A program made the translations under genes and the position numbers. From NCBI RefSeq assembly GCF_014647435.1, contig NZ_BMPE01000027.1:1-44237 (forward strand): DNA of 44,237 bases, in the 5' to 3' direction. The first letter of the stretch is position 1. Every line of letters starts with the position of its first letter. The notes under the pieces are model-generated. The model saw only the letters and a list, made by a program, of their open reading frames with translations, was not told where the DNA came from and ran no database searches. This document shows, one piece after another, positions 23,732 to 33,086 of this stretch. The stretch comes from Deinococcus radiotolerans. GTDB lineage: Bacteria > Deinococcota > Deinococci > Deinococcales > Deinococcaceae.

Positions 23732-24114
23732 CTGAGGCCCCAGGGGTCCACGGTGGGGTTGGGGTTCGCGTGGCGAGGACCGGGCGAGGTGTCCGGCGGG
23801 GCGAGGCCCGCGTCGCGCTCCGCGGCGGTCAGCCAGCCCTGGAAGATGGCCACGCGGCCCAGGATGTCGCGCTCGGTGGTGATGTCCCCTTCAGCTCGGA
23901 ATTTATCGGCGCGGCGGGTCTGCGCCATGATCAGGGCGGTCAGCGCGAGCGCCTGGGCGTGCGCGGTGCGCTGGGGTTCGGTGGCGGCCTCGCGTTCCGC
24001 CGCCAGTTCCTGCCACAGGGCGGCGCGGTCCCGGTACTGATCGCCTTCCAGTTCGAAGTCCTCGGCGGTCAGGCCGTACCGCGCTTCGAGCCGGGCCGTC
24101 AGGGAGAGCGCCAC
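23728..24114 (-). CDS. Head-tail adaptor-like protein
   Basis: A 128-residue mainly helical protein beginning with GTG at 24114. Length, helical character and position directly after the head genes fit the gp6/adaptor class that docks onto the portal. The last 20 residues are a Pro-rich, probably disordered tail (PPDTSPGPRHANPNPTV). ATGA overlap with the next gene implies co-translation. No diagnostic motif is visible. Confidence 0.63.
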   Translation of the reverse strand: MALSLTARLEARYGLTAEDFELEGDQYRDRAALWQELAAEREAATEPQRTAHAQALALTALIMAQTRRADKFRAEGDITTERDILGRVAIFQGWLTAAERDAGLAPPDTSPGPRHANPNPTVDPWGLR

Positions 24115-24117
24115 GGG

Positions 24118-24759
24118 TTACTGCCCCTGGAAGTGCGTTTCGACGGCCTGCACGATCTTCCGGGCCTGATCGTCGCTCACGTCGGGCAGCTGGGTGAGCT
24201 GCTCGGCGGTGAGGCCCTGCAGGCGCTCGTACGTGGTCAGGCCGAACGCGGCGAGCACCCCGCGGCGGCTGAAGTTGCTGGGCAGGTCCGTGCCGGGCGT
24301 GGCGGGGTACAGCGCGGCGTACCCGGCGCTCTGGGCTTTGGCGCTGGCCAGCGCGCGGTCCTTGTCGGCGTGGGCGCTGCGGCTGGTGTCCAGTTCGGTC
24401 TTGAGCGAGGCGACGGCCGTGCGCACCTGATCGACGCTGTCCACCTGGCCGAGCAGGGCGTGCAGGGGGCTGAAGTCCACGCTGGCCTGGCGCAGCTGCT
24501 CGTTCTCCTGGCGCAGCTTGACCAGTTCATTCTCCTGCTTGCGCGCCTGCTCGCGGGCGTCGTACGCGGCGGGATTCTTGCGGCGCTCGGATTCGGCTTT
24601 CGTCACGATGAACGCCTGCTCTCCCCCACTGGCGTACCGCTGCACCTCGCTCTCGCTGATGTCGAGCTCGTCGGGCGGGAAGAGCGTGTTCTCGTGGTAG
24701 TAGCGGCCGCCGTGCCACAGGGGTTTCACGACGACGTGGGTGTTCTTGGGTGCGGACAT
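24118..24759 (-). CDS. Head-region protein with a coiled coil and helix-hairpin-helix-like end
   Basis: A 213-residue protein. Residues 1-60 are a compact domain (VVVKPLWHGGRYYHENTLF). About 60-145 is a charged coiled coil (REQARKQENELVKLRQENEQ, then heptad-like Leu/Val). The C-terminus (about 180-205: LQGLTAEQLTQLPDVSDDQA) resembles a small helix-hairpin-helix fold that could touch DNA. The gene follows the major capsid gene. GGAGG stands before the ATG at 24759. It may be a head-completion protein or an internal head protein; I cannot name a family. Confidence 0.65.
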   Translation of the reverse strand: MSAPKNTHVVVKPLWHGGRYYHENTLFPPDELDISESEVQRYASGGEQAFIVTKAESERRKNPAAYDAREQARKQENELVKLRQENEQLRQASVDFSPLHALLGQVDSVDQVRTAVASLKTELDTSRSAHADKDRALASAKAQSAGYAALYPATPGTDLPSNFSRRGVLAAFGLTTYERLQGLTAEQLTQLPDVSDDQARKIVQAVETHFQGQ

Positions 24760-24785
24760 GGATGCCTCCTGGGCGGTGAAGGAAC

Positions 24786-24813
24786 GCAGGCCCGTCCGCG
24801 CGGGCGGGCCTGC
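24786..24813 (-). other. Intergenic GC-rich hairpin after the capsid gene
   Basis: GCAGGCCCG (24786-24794) and CGGGCCTGC (24805-24813) form a 9-bp stem with the near-palindrome CCGCGCGG inside, 30 bases after the capsid stop. GTTCCTTC follows on the minus strand. It is a likely partial terminator or 3' stabiliser for the capsid message. Confidence 0.6.
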
Positions 24814-24843
24814 GGGGTCAGCCGGTCAGGCCGGGGCTGGGGG

Positions 24844-26070
24844 TCAGCGCTGGCCGCGGACGATGACGACGCCTTCTTTCGCGCGCACCTGGGCGGCGGC
24901 GACGTCGCTGACTTTCGTGGAGATGATGTGCTCGCCGAAAGACCCCATGTTGTCGAATTCCACGATGTCGGGGATCTTCGTCAGGAGGCGCGGGCCGGTT
25001 TCGAATCCGGCGAGCGTGGCGAACTCGACCGGCTGGAGGGAGCGGTCGGCGACGATCCAGTCGCGGTTGCTCATGCCGCGCGCGACGTCAGCCGCGTCGA
25101 TCGGCGCCTCGGTGATGATGGCCTCGCTGTGCAGGTCGCCCTTCTGGTAGATGGGGTTGTCGTTGGGCACCTGGGTCACGGCGCCGCTCGCGCCGCCCAC
25201 GATCTGCACGGTGGGGGCGGTCAGGGCGCGGCGGGCGACGGCGCGGTACGTGCCGGGCACGAACACGTCGGTCATGTTGGCGCTGAACACGCGCCCGTCA
25301 ATCTGCTGCTCGCCGAGGTAGGCGTCGGCCGCTTCGAGGTTGCTGATGTTCGGCCCGAGGTTCGCGTCGGGCAGGTCCAGGAACGTGCCGCCGCGGCGGA
25401 TCGCGTCGAGGATCAGCCACGCGCGGGTGCGGGCACCGTTCTGCCCGAGTTCGAACAGGGCGTCCTCGTACTCGCCGAGCTTGTTGTTCAGCACGGCCTC
25501 CCAGGTGAGGTCGAAGCCGTCTTCGAGGTTCAGCAGGCTGTACGTGGTGCCGCGTCCCACCCAGCTGTTGCGGGTGTGGGTGGTGCCCTCCGCGCGGATG
25601 TTCAGGAAGCGGTGGGCGAGGTTCACGCCGCCACCGGCCGTGATGGGGCTGAGGTCCGTGCGGGTCTTGCGGCGGACCAGCAGGAACAGGTCCGTGTTGA
25701 AGGAGGGCAGCGGGTCGAGCCGTTCGAGCTCGCGGGTGGCGCCGATGGCGTACGTGAGGTCGCTGCTGGTCAGGGTTTCCAGGGCGCGCACCTGGCGCTG
25801 CAGGCCGGGGAAGTCGCGGGTGTGCTCCGCGTTGCGCTCCAGGGCCGCGTCGTAGGCCTTGGGGTTGCTCAGGCGCAGCTCGGCGCCCTTGCGCAGCTGC
25901 TCTTTGAAGCGCGCGCCGTAGAAGCCTTCGTAGAAGCGCTTGGTGCCGCGCATGGCGAGGGTCAGCGCGGTGAGGCGGTCGGTGCTTTCGCCGCGGAGCA
26001 GGGGGCTGCTCTTGGCGGCTTCGCGCAGGCCGTAGCGCAGGCTGACAACATCGGTGTTCTGGTGGGACAT
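24844..26070 (-). CDS. Major capsid protein
   Basis: A 408-residue major capsid protein of the HK97 fold type, judged by length, position and architecture. An N-terminal helical arm (about 1-100, rich in Arg/Glu/Leu) is followed by a body with strands and a late beta hinge, ending in VSDVAAAQVRAKEGVVIVRG. The start at 26070 (MSHQNTDVVSL) has AGGAGG ideally spaced; the longer frame does not. The gene is flanked on both sides by GC-rich hairpins, which would separate its strong expression from that of its neighbours. The upstream decoration and protease/scaffold genes give the usual head module order. Confidence 0.87.
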   Translation of the reverse strand: MSHQNTDVVSLRYGLREAAKSSPLLRGESTDRLTALTLAMRGTKRFYEGFYGARFKEQLRKGAELRLSNPKAYDAALERNAEHTRDFPGLQRQVRALETLTSSDLTYAIGATRELERLDPLPSFNTDLFLLVRRKTRTDLSPITAGGGVNLAHRFLNIRAEGTTHTRNSWVGRGTTYSLLNLEDGFDLTWEAVLNNKLGEYEDALFELGQNGARTRAWLILDAIRRGGTFLDLPDANLGPNISNLEAADAYLGEQQIDGRVFSANMTDVFVPGTYRAVARRALTAPTVQIVGGASGAVTQVPNDNPIYQKGDLHSEAIITEAPIDAADVARGMSNRDWIVADRSLQPVEFATLAGFETGPRLLTKIPDIVEFDNMGSFGEHIISTKVSDVAAAQVRAKEGVVIVRGQR

Positions 26071-26109
26071 GTGGGCCCTCCTGGGGCGGTGTGAGAGGCG
26101 GGACACGCA

Positions 26110-26139
26110 GACGCGCCGCCCGGGTGGGGGCGGCGCGTC
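26110..26139 (-). other. Intergenic GC-rich hairpin before the capsid gene
   Basis: GACGCGCCGCCC (26110-26121) and GGGCGGCGCGTC (26128-26139) form a perfect 12-bp stem with a 6-base loop, 16 bases after the decoration protein stop and about 30 bases before the capsid ribosome binding site. Confidence 0.7.
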
Positions 26140-26155
26140 AGGTCAGCGGGGCGGT

Positions 26156-26554
26156 TCAGGCGGGCGCGGTGTTGGCGGGAATGCCGACGCCCCAGCCGCT
26201 GCGGGGCGCGGCGATGGGCAGGGCGTACCCGACGAAGTCAGCGGTCGCGGTGAGGGTCAGGTCACCGTCCGGTTCGCGGTAGATGGCCTGCCCGCCCGCC
26301 ACGCCGGCGGGCAGGGTGCCCAGGTCGAGCACCATGGTGATGCCGGGCAGGACGCAGCTGGCCTCGCCGTCTTTCAGGCCCTGCGGGACCTTGCCGACCG
26401 CGCGCAGGGCGGCGGTGGCGACGTCGGTCTGGGGCACGACGCGCAGGCCACTGGGGCCGTACGTGGTGGGGATGCCGTTCTGGGCGGTGGTCGGGAGGGG
26501 CAGCTTGATCTTCAGGCCTTCTCCGGTTTCTGCGGCGTACACGCGGTTCTTCAT
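26156..26554 (-). CDS. Capsid decoration protein, DUF2190-like
   Basis: A 132-residue protein starting MKNRVYAAETGEGLKIKL, with GGAGG before the ATG. The order of small strands and turns (LRVVPQTDVATAALRAVGKV, VLDLGTLPAGVAGGQAIYRE, LTLTATADFVGYAL) matches the DUF2190 group of small beta-rich proteins that cement or decorate capsids. The gene lies between protease/scaffold and capsid genes, where decoration proteins are usually encoded. The assignment is by pattern and position. Confidence 0.78.
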   Translation of the reverse strand: MKNRVYAAETGEGLKIKLPLPTTAQNGIPTTYGPSGLRVVPQTDVATAALRAVGKVPQGLKDGEASCVLPGITMVLDLGTLPAGVAGGQAIYREPDGDLTLTATADFVGYALPIAAPRSGWGVGIPANTAPA

Positions 26555-26606
26555 GGGTGCCTCCGTGGCGGTGAGGGGCGGTGGGTCGGTGCGGGTGCGG
26601 GGGCGT

Positions 26607-28067
26607 TCAGCCGCGCAGGCCCTGAATCAGGGCGTTTCCGAGCAGCGGGGTGGCGCTCTCGGTGGTGCGCTGCGTGGGGTTGTCGTTGTCACCTGCGGGC
26701 AGGCCGGGGCCGGTCGGGGTGGGGTTGCCGGCACTTTCGGTGGTGCGCGCGCCGAGCATGTGCTGGCGGACGCTGACCTGCTGCGCGACGATGCCCTGCG
26801 CGGCTTCGTTGCTGGGGGCGGTGGCGGCCGCTTCGACCAGCTGGTCGCGCCACTGTTTGGCGAGGTCGATGCTGGTCGCGCCTTCCTGGTAGGGGGGCAG
26901 GGTGGGGAGTTTGGCGGCCGTGATGGCGTCGTCCACCATGCGGGTGCGGCTTTCGCGCACGCCGTTGGCGCGTTCGGTCTGGAGGGCCTGGTTGGCGTTG
27001 TCGCGCTCGGTGGTGAGGCTGCTGACCTGGGCCTGCAGGCCGGGCACCTTGGCCGCCTCGGTGGCGGTGGTTTCAGTCTCGGTGGCGATTTCTTCCAGCA
27101 CCGCCTGGTATTCGGCGGGGTGGTCGGCCTTGACCTGTTCGAGGCTCTTGCCCAGGCGGGTGGTGAGGGCGGTGATCTTGGGGTGCAGTTTCACGGTGGT
27201 CTCCTGTGCCGGCGCGGGGGCCGGACTTGGGGTGGGGGCAGGCTGAGGCGCGGGCTGGGGCCTGGTGGGGGGCGGGGCGAACCCGCCGCTCTCGGCCGTG
27301 ACCTGCCCCACCGCGTTGGCGGGCATGGCGACGAAGTCGATGGTCAGCAGGGTCAGGTCGTCGCCGGTGACGGCGATCTCCATCTCGGGGTCGAGCAGGC
27401 CGGTCGGGTCGTCGATGCCGAGGTCCCCGAACCGTTTCCACCTGACGCTGCTGTACCCGTTGGTGCTGATGCCGACGAACACGCCGTCCGCGATCAGCTG
27501 CTGGATGAGCTGCCCGCTTTCACTGCGGGTGTACAGGCCCTCGCCCACCACGACGGCGTGCCGGGCGACGGTGCCGCTGCCGGGCGGCCACTCGATGTCC
27601 ATGTCTTCGATGGAGAGCTTCGTCCAGCGGGCGCCGATGGAGTTCAGGCGGCCCTTCCACCCGTCATCCCAGCCGGGGTGTTCGACCAGGGCGGTGAGCT
27701 TCCCGACTTTCATGTCCGCCTCGGCGCGGGTGATGGCGCCCTCGTAGGCGGATCTGGGGTAGAAGCGCCAGTTGAGGTTGATGATGTCGCACACAGCGAT
27801 GTTCGCCTTGAACGGCACCTGGTCGCTCTCGTCGGCGGCTTCGAGCGTCTGGATCTTGCCGAGGTGCACGGCGCGTTCGTGCAGGCTCACGCCGGTATTG
27901 GTCTGCCCGTCCGTCACGCCACGCTCGCGCAGCAGCTCGGGCGTGACGCGGGGCGGAGCGGCCGGGGCGCTCTCCTGCAGGAGGGTCATGCCGGGCGGCA
28001 CGGGGCGAATGGACGCCGCCGCACCCAGGGCGAGTGCGGCGGTCAGGCAGGGACTGCGGATCTTCAT
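26607..28067 (-). CDS. Prohead protease fused to a scaffold-like region (T4 gp21/S80-type)
   Basis: A 486-residue protein; the start at 28067 has AGGAGG, while the longer frame upstream is a shadow. Residues about 88-260 show the pattern of the gp21/S80-type prohead protease: NLNWRFYPRSAYEG, ALVEHPGW with likely catalytic His130, and FVGISTNGYSSV with likely catalytic Ser201, then LTIDFVAMPANAVG. A Pro/Ala linker (about 265-290) leads to a helical, coiled-coil C-terminal half (about 295-486) suited to scaffolding. The enzyme would trim the scaffold and possibly the capsid protein during head maturation. Fusion of protease and scaffold is common in phages. Confidence 0.83.
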   Translation of the reverse strand: MKIRSPCLTAALALGAAASIRPVPPGMTLLQESAPAAPPRVTPELLRERGVTDGQTNTGVSLHERAVHLGKIQTLEAADESDQVPFKANIAVCDIINLNWRFYPRSAYEGAITRAEADMKVGKLTALVEHPGWDDGWKGRLNSIGARWTKLSIEDMDIEWPPGSGTVARHAVVVGEGLYTRSESGQLIQQLIADGVFVGISTNGYSSVRWKRFGDLGIDDPTGLLDPEMEIAVTGDDLTLLTIDFVAMPANAVGQVTAESGGFAPPPTRPQPAPQPAPTPSPAPAPAQETTVKLHPKITALTTRLGKSLEQVKADHPAEYQAVLEEIATETETTATEAAKVPGLQAQVSSLTTERDNANQALQTERANGVRESRTRMVDDAITAAKLPTLPPYQEGATSIDLAKQWRDQLVEAAATAPSNEAAQGIVAQQVSVRQHMLGARTTESAGNPTPTGPGLPAGDNDNPTQRTTESATPLLGNALIQGLRG

Positions 28068-28080
28068 GCGTGGAGGCCTC

Positions 28081-28422
28081 CTATTCGGTGAGGTGCTGCT
28101 GCCCGGGCAGCGTGGGGCTGCGCGTCGTGACGGGCTTCCAGCCGACGTCGACAACGTCGGATGAGCTCAGGTGCGCCCGAACCTGAAAGCCGCGCATGCT
28201 GAGGGTGCGGGTGAAGGCGAGCAGCTGCTCCGGGTTGAGATTGAACGGCCGGAGGTTCAGCTGCACGCCGGTCAGACCTGCGGGGCCGCCCGCGGCCTCG
28301 CGGATCTGGGCGTCGGCGTAATCCAGCGCGGGTGTGATGGCCTCGCGGTTGCGCTCCGCGTGCCCCTGCTGGGCTTTCGCGGCGAGCTGGGCGGCCTGGG
28401 TGGCGGTGAGCGGTTCAGTCAT
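28081..28422 (-). CDS. Small head-module protein of unknown function
   Basis: A 113-residue protein starting MTEPLTATQAAQLAAKAQQG, with GAGGT upstream. It has an Ala/Gln-rich helical N-terminus and a beta-containing second half (RGFQVRAHLSSSDVVDVGW). It lies between the zinc-cluster protein and the prohead protease. No family is recognised; a minor head component is likely by position. Confidence 0.65.
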   Translation of the reverse strand: MTEPLTATQAAQLAAKAQQGHAERNREAITPALDYADAQIREAAGGPAGLTGVQLNLRPFNLNPEQLLAFTRTLSMRGFQVRAHLSSSDVVDVGWKPVTTRSPTLPGQQHLTE

Positions 28423-28507
28423 GGGTTACCTCGTGAGGGCAGGGGCTGCGGGCGCGGGGCGGCTCGGGGCGCGTCACGGGGCGCCTGGCCAGTGGGGGCA
28501 GCGCACG

Positions 28508-28837
28508 TCAGTACCTCCGGGTGGCGGGGCTGCGTTCCGGGCGGCGGTCACCCGGGCCCGGCCGCGTGGGCGCAGGTGTGGGCGGCGCCGCGGCGGGTGC
28601 CGGTGCGGCCCTGGGGAGGGTGAGGCGGGCCAGGACCTGGTCGATGGACCGCAGCGCGGCGCGCAGCTCGTACACGATCCGTTCCAGCCGGGTGGGCTGC
28701 ACGCGGGTCAGCCGGTCGCTCTGCGCGGCGCAGCGCTGGCGGCAGCCTGGGCAGCGCCCGGCGGCGCCGCTCGGTTCGGGCAGGAAGGTCAGGGGCGTAC
28801 CGCAGCCCCACGGGCACGGTCGGGTGGTCAGGGCCAT
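28508..28837 (-). CDS. Zinc-ribbon-like small protein
   Basis: A 109-residue protein. I chose ATG at 28837 because AGGAG lies five bases upstream, although a GTG two codons earlier overlaps the portal stop. CPWGC (residues 7-11) and CPGCRQRC (about 30-37) give two Cys pairs in zinc-ribbon spacing. A helical middle (LERIVYELRAALRSIDQVLARL) and a Pro/Ala/Arg-rich tail follow. It could bind DNA or be a structural zinc protein in the head. The family is not named. Confidence 0.66.
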   Translation of the reverse strand: MALTTRPCPWGCGTPLTFLPEPSGAAGRCPGCRQRCAAQSDRLTRVQPTRLERIVYELRAALRSIDQVLARLTLPRAAPAPAAAPPTPAPTRPGPGDRRPERSPATRRY

Positions 28838-30273
28838 GCTCACTCCTGGGGGGCGGGGACGGGCAGGGGATTGTCCTGCAGGGCCGGTGCGCCGCGTTCT
28901 CGCTCTCTGGCGGCGTCGAAGCCGATGTCGCCCGTGAGGGTCTGCGCGCTGGCGTACCCGTGCGTCGCGGCGAACTCCGCGCGCCGGATGATCATTTCCA
29001 GGCTTTCCTCGCGGATCTCAGGGAACTCAATGGGGAAGTCGATCAGGTCGATCGGCACGCGGCGCCGGCTGCCCTTGCTGGCCTGCCACTTGCGGTCGCG
29101 GCCGCCGCGGCGGACCACTTCGGCGCGGAGCATCCGGACGATGGTGTGCCGGAACGCGGCCTGGCGTTTGTTCGCGAGTCGGATGCTGGGCAGGCCCATC
29201 GCCTCGGCGGTCGTGCGGGTCGCGCCGCCGCCCTCGCCGAAGTAATGCTCGGGCATCCCACCGATCGTCAGGGCGACCATGCGCAGGATCAGCTTCATGT
29301 CCTGCGCGGCGTCCGACGCGCCCTGCGCGGGCCGGAGGAAGTCGAGGCTTTCGTTCACGCCCTCGTACTTCACGCCTTCTTTGTCGGTGAAGCCGGGCTG
29401 GTGGATCAGGGGGATGACGCCGCCCTGCTCGGGCAGCTGCCGGAACGTCATGGCCTTCATCCGCCAGCCGTGCACGCCGCCGTCCGGCACGCCGCCAGCG
29501 TCCTGGCCGTTCGGGTCGAGGAACGCCTTGTACACCGCGAGGATGCGCTGCTGCAGCTGGTGGACGTTCAGCCGCATGTTCATCATGTTCACGTAGGCGA
29601 TGGAGAAGTCCGCGGCGGCCAGCGCGACCGGGAAGCCACGCGGGTCGTTGTAGAACGCGTTGTGGGCGTTCCAGACGAACTCCCCGCGTTCCCAGGTGAG
29701 GCGTTGCTGCTCAGCCAGTTCCAGCTGGAGGCGCTCGGCCATGTCGCTGGGCGTCGCGCCGCGCCGGGTGTTCACGTCCAGGGTGAAGCCGCTGAGGTCC
29801 ACGTCGACCAGCCCGACCAGGGCGGGCAGGTCCGCCGGGGGGGCGTCCGCGCCGGTGGGGAACACCACGGCCTGCTCACCGTCGAGCATCCACTCGTTGA
29901 TCATGCGGCTGCTGATCACGTGCTCCAGGCTGTTGGCCATCCAGAAGTCGTCGAGGATCTGCTGGAGGCCCTTGTCGGCCAGGGTGCCGTAGCGGATGGC
30001 GTCCCCGACGAGGAAGGCGGCGGCGAGCTCCACGGCAACCTGGAACAGGCCGTTGGCGTGGTAGAGGGTGCGGCAGGTCTGCCGGGCGAAGGCGCGGCTG
30101 AAGCCGTACCGGCCGTAGATCACGCTGCCGTCCACGTTGGGCGCGCCGTCGCGCCAGCCGGGGTTGAACATGGTCGGGTCGAGCGTGGGGGCCTGCCCGC
30201 CGCGGATCTGCACGGCGCGGGCCTCCTGCGAGGGCCGGAGCGGCTGCCCGTCCGGGCCGTAGAGCGTTGTCAC
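28837..30273 (-). CDS. Portal protein
   Basis: A 477-residue portal protein whose stop codon is at 28840-28842, overlapping the next gene's start region. It forms the dodecameric DNA channel at one capsid vertex. Portal-type features are the position next to TerL, the length, and the order of blocks (for example FQVAVELAAAFLVGDAIRYG near the N-terminus, INEWMLDGEQAVVFPTG, and GGMPEHYFGEGGGATRTTAE at about 345-365, typical of the portal core). A basic segment (about 385-415) may line the channel. GTG at 30273 has GGAGGTGA upstream. The coding sequence proper ends at 28840. Confidence 0.87.
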
Positions 30274-30286
30274 GGGTGATCACCTC

Positions 30287-31993
30287 CTAGTCGAAGCTGC
30301 CGGGGCCCAGCTGGGCGGCGGCGGGGCGGGGTTTGGGCGCGGGTGCGGCGGGCGGTGGGGGCGCAAAGGCGTAGATGAGCGCCTCGGCGTGGTTGGGGCT
30401 CTTACCGCCCTCCCCTTTCTTGTTGACGGTGAGTTTGTCGCTGGTGCCGACGCGGCTGTACGTCGCCTGGGACAGCTGCGCGACCAGGGTGTTCAGCGCG
30501 TCCCCAGCCGGCAGTTGCGCGAGGCTGATGCATTCGTCGTCGGGGTGTTCGATGCCCTGCTCGACGCGCTCCCAGGTTTTCTGGAAGCGCAGGCGCAGGC
30601 GCCACCAGCATTCCGTGGCGAAGTTGGCGAAGCGCAGGTCCGCGGGCGTCTGGGAGTCCTCGTACACCGTCTTGCTGGGCACGCCGCCGTTGAACACGCC
30701 GCGCACCTCGTAGGCCCGGTCCGTGCGGCGGTCGACGGTCGCAGCGATGGACGCGCCGACGCCGTTGCGGTCGTACTGGAGGAGCGTGACGCGCTCACGC
30801 GTGGCGAGCTCGTGTGTGTCCTGGGGCGCCTCGGCGGAGATGAGGGCCTGGATGCGCGTGACGACCGGCCCGCTGCGGCTGGAGTAGACCGTGGCGTCCG
30901 GGCCGGTATCGCCCACGTCAAGCCCGGCGGTGGCCGGGGCGGTGGCTTCCAGGCGGAGCTTGAGGGCGGCCTGCACCCACGCGCCGAGAATGATCTGGTT
31001 TTTCGTCTCGGCGTCGTAGCTGATGTCGACTTCCTGCTCGAACAGCGCCTGATCGACGCTTTTGGACTTCTCGAACAGGTACCAGGGGCTCACCTGTTCC
31101 GTGCCCTTGCCGGTCAGGGCGGGCACGTTCAGCGCGTAGTTCTTGTCCGGGTTGTCGCGCCAGTGGAAGGTGAACACGTCCCACGGGTCGCCGGGGATGA
31201 GGTTGTGCGCGATCCGGGCGAACAGATTCGCGCGGCCGTGCGGGGTGCTGCCGTACACGATCACGTCGGTGTTCTGCGAGAGCGCGGCGTGCACGGTGTC
31301 GGCGCGGGGCACCTTGGCGTGCTCGTCCACGAAGTAGATGCTGCTGCGGCCCCCGCGGCCGATGTTGTCCCCACCTTCGCCCTTGATGTTGGCGTTGTTG
31401 GTGGGGTTGATCAGCAGCGCCTCTTTGCTGTGCAGCTTCTCGCTGAACCCCTGGGGTTTCAGGAACGCCGGGAGCTTCCGGACGATGAAGCGGGCCTTCT
31501 CGAACAGGGTGTCGAGGTCGCCGCTCTTATCGACGAGGTCGAGTTTGCGGCTGCCCAGGCCGCCGCTGAAGCCCGCCTCGTGCAGCCACGCCCAGACGTA
31601 GTAGCCGATCACGACCCACGTCATGCCCTCGTCGCGGCTTTTCTCCACCAGGCCGTTGCGGCGGTTGCGGCGCAGATCCTGCAGGTACCGGATGAACGCC
31701 ACCTGCCGGGGCCGCAGCGTGAGGGGCAGCACGGCGGGCAGGCCGCGGCCCGGGTTGCGCGGCTCGTACAGCCACACCCAGTCGTTCAGGAACGTCACCG
31801 GGTCCATCCGCGCGGCCGCGGCCGCCACGACCCGCGCTTCGGGGTCCTGCACGCACCGCTGGAGGAGCTTCAGGCGCCGGCGTCCCTCGTTCTCAAAGCG
31901 GCGTTTCAGCTGGTCGCTGTACGCCATGACGGCCTCTTTGACCATCAGCGTGCGCTGGGCCTGCACGCTCAGGGCGTCACTCTCAGCGGTCAT
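30287..31993 (-). CDS. Terminase large subunit (TerL)
   Basis: A 568-residue DNA packaging motor. A divergent Walker A loop is seen at 117-124 (EKSRDEGM), Walker B at 219-224 (IYFVDE) and the coupling motif VYGSTPHG at 246-253. The C-terminal RNase H-like nuclease has AGLDVGDTGPD at 356-366 (first acidic residues) and YDRNGVGASI further on. The last 30 residues are Pro/Ala-rich. The ATG overlaps the stop of the TerS-like gene (ATGA), so the subunits are co-translated. The motif set is complete, and I see no sign of decay. Confidence 0.95.
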   Translation of the reverse strand: MTAESDALSVQAQRTLMVKEAVMAYSDQLKRRFENEGRRRLKLLQRCVQDPEARVVAAAAARMDPVTFLNDWVWLYEPRNPGRGLPAVLPLTLRPRQVAFIRYLQDLRRNRRNGLVEKSRDEGMTWVVIGYYVWAWLHEAGFSGGLGSRKLDLVDKSGDLDTLFEKARFIVRKLPAFLKPQGFSEKLHSKEALLINPTNNANIKGEGGDNIGRGGRSSIYFVDEHAKVPRADTVHAALSQNTDVIVYGSTPHGRANLFARIAHNLIPGDPWDVFTFHWRDNPDKNYALNVPALTGKGTEQVSPWYLFEKSKSVDQALFEQEVDISYDAETKNQIILGAWVQAALKLRLEATAPATAGLDVGDTGPDATVYSSRSGPVVTRIQALISAEAPQDTHELATRERVTLLQYDRNGVGASIAATVDRRTDRAYEVRGVFNGGVPSKTVYEDSQTPADLRFANFATECWWRLRLRFQKTWERVEQGIEHPDDECISLAQLPAGDALNTLVAQLSQATYSRVGTSDKLTVNKKGEGGKSPNHAEALIYAFAPPPPAAPAPKPRPAAAQLGPGSFD

Positions 31994-33066
31994 TTCTGGT
32001 CAAGGGTGGCCAGCAGCTTCGAGTACTCGTCCGCGATCTGCTCACCCGTGGCCTTCTCGGGGTTGAACGTCGTCTCAGACTGAATCGGCCCGCCGTTCGG
32101 TCCGGTGTGAACGTGATGCTCCCGGAACATCCCCAGCGCCTGCCCGGCCAGCTGGATCACGTCCTTGCGGCTGATCAGTTCAATGCTGCGCCCGTGCTGA
32201 TTGTTCTTCACGTTCGAGATGAACTTCGATTTGCCCTCCTGGCGCACCTTGTCCAGGTCGATGTACGGCACGGCCTTGAGCACCTGCCGCTCCTCCATCA
32301 CGGTCGCGCGCTCGTTCTTCCGGACCTGCACCGCCAGGACCGTCTCACGCCGCCGGAGCCTCGCCACTTCACCCTCCAGCACGGCCCGCTCGATGTCGTA
32401 CGGGTCCGGCTCAGGTTCCGCGTCCCGCCCTCGCCCGCGCCTCGGCTTGTCCGGTGGGGGCGGCAGGTTGCGCAGCATCTCCTCCGCCACTTCCAGTTCC
32501 AGGCGAACGTCGGCCAGGACGGTGCTCGCCAGCACTTCCACCCAGTCCGTCACGACCTCATTCACGGAGGACATGACGTCGTCAGGGTCGAAGTCGATCA
32601 TCTCCCGAATGGCGGCCAGGATGACCTGCGGCGAAAAGCCACGCGCAATCCAGCCCGCCTCGATCGCCGCCACAACGTGAACACGGGTTAACAGGCGCGA
32701 GCCCTGTTCCTTCGCCGTTCTGGGGCTGTACTCGGCGTCTTTTGCCGCCTGGGTGTTGCTTTTCCCGTCGAGTTTGGAGAGCACGAACTGCTGCTCCTGG
32801 CGGCTGCACAGGTTCAGCTTGTCCATGAACGCCTGTCCGGCGGGCGTGATCTGCGGGGCGGGCGGGGTGGGCGCCGGGGCGGGCGTGGCGCGGGCCTGCC
32901 TGGCCTTGGGCTTGGCGCCGGCCTTGGCTGCCGGTTGTGCCGCGGGTGTGGCCTTGGCGTTCCGGGCGGCGGGTTTCTTCGGTGCGGATTTCTTTGGGGC
33001 GGGTTTCTGGGGTGCGGCCCGGCCCCGCTTGGCGGGGGGAGCGTCAGTGGGTTTGCGGCGGGGCAC
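31990..33066 (-). CDS. Terminase small subunit (Terminase_2-like) with a histone H1-like N-terminal tail
   Basis: A 358-residue protein starting with GTG at 33066 after AGGAGGTGAACC. Residues 1-75 are a disordered Lys/Ala/Pro/Arg tail like that of histone H1 (KKSAPKKPAARNAKATPAAQ), which would bind DNA non-specifically. Residues about 82-145 match the small terminase helix-turn-helix (RQEQQFVLSKLDGKSNTQAA, then SPRTAKEQGSRLLT). The remainder is helical with an acidic/basic middle. TerS recognises the packaging site and stimulates TerL, which is encoded next. The family normally lacks such a long basic tail. Confidence 0.82.
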   Translation of the reverse strand: MPRRKPTDAPPAKRGRAAPQKPAPKKSAPKKPAARNAKATPAAQPAAKAGAKPKARQARATPAPAPTPPAPQITPAGQAFMDKLNLCSRQEQQFVLSKLDGKSNTQAAKDAEYSPRTAKEQGSRLLTRVHVVAAIEAGWIARGFSPQVILAAIREMIDFDPDDVMSSVNEVVTDWVEVLASTVLADVRLELEVAEEMLRNLPPPPDKPRRGRGRDAEPEPDPYDIERAVLEGEVARLRRRETVLAVQVRKNERATVMEERQVLKAVPYIDLDKVRQEGKSKFISNVKNNQHGRSIELISRKDVIQLAGQALGMFREHHVHTGPNGGPIQSETTFNPEKATGEQIADEYSKLLATLDQK

Positions 33067-33086
33067 GGTTCACCTCCTGGGGTGCG

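Noticed and set aside
23770..26094. 774-codon plus-strand open frame
   Set aside because: Antisense to the capsid and connector genes; same reason.
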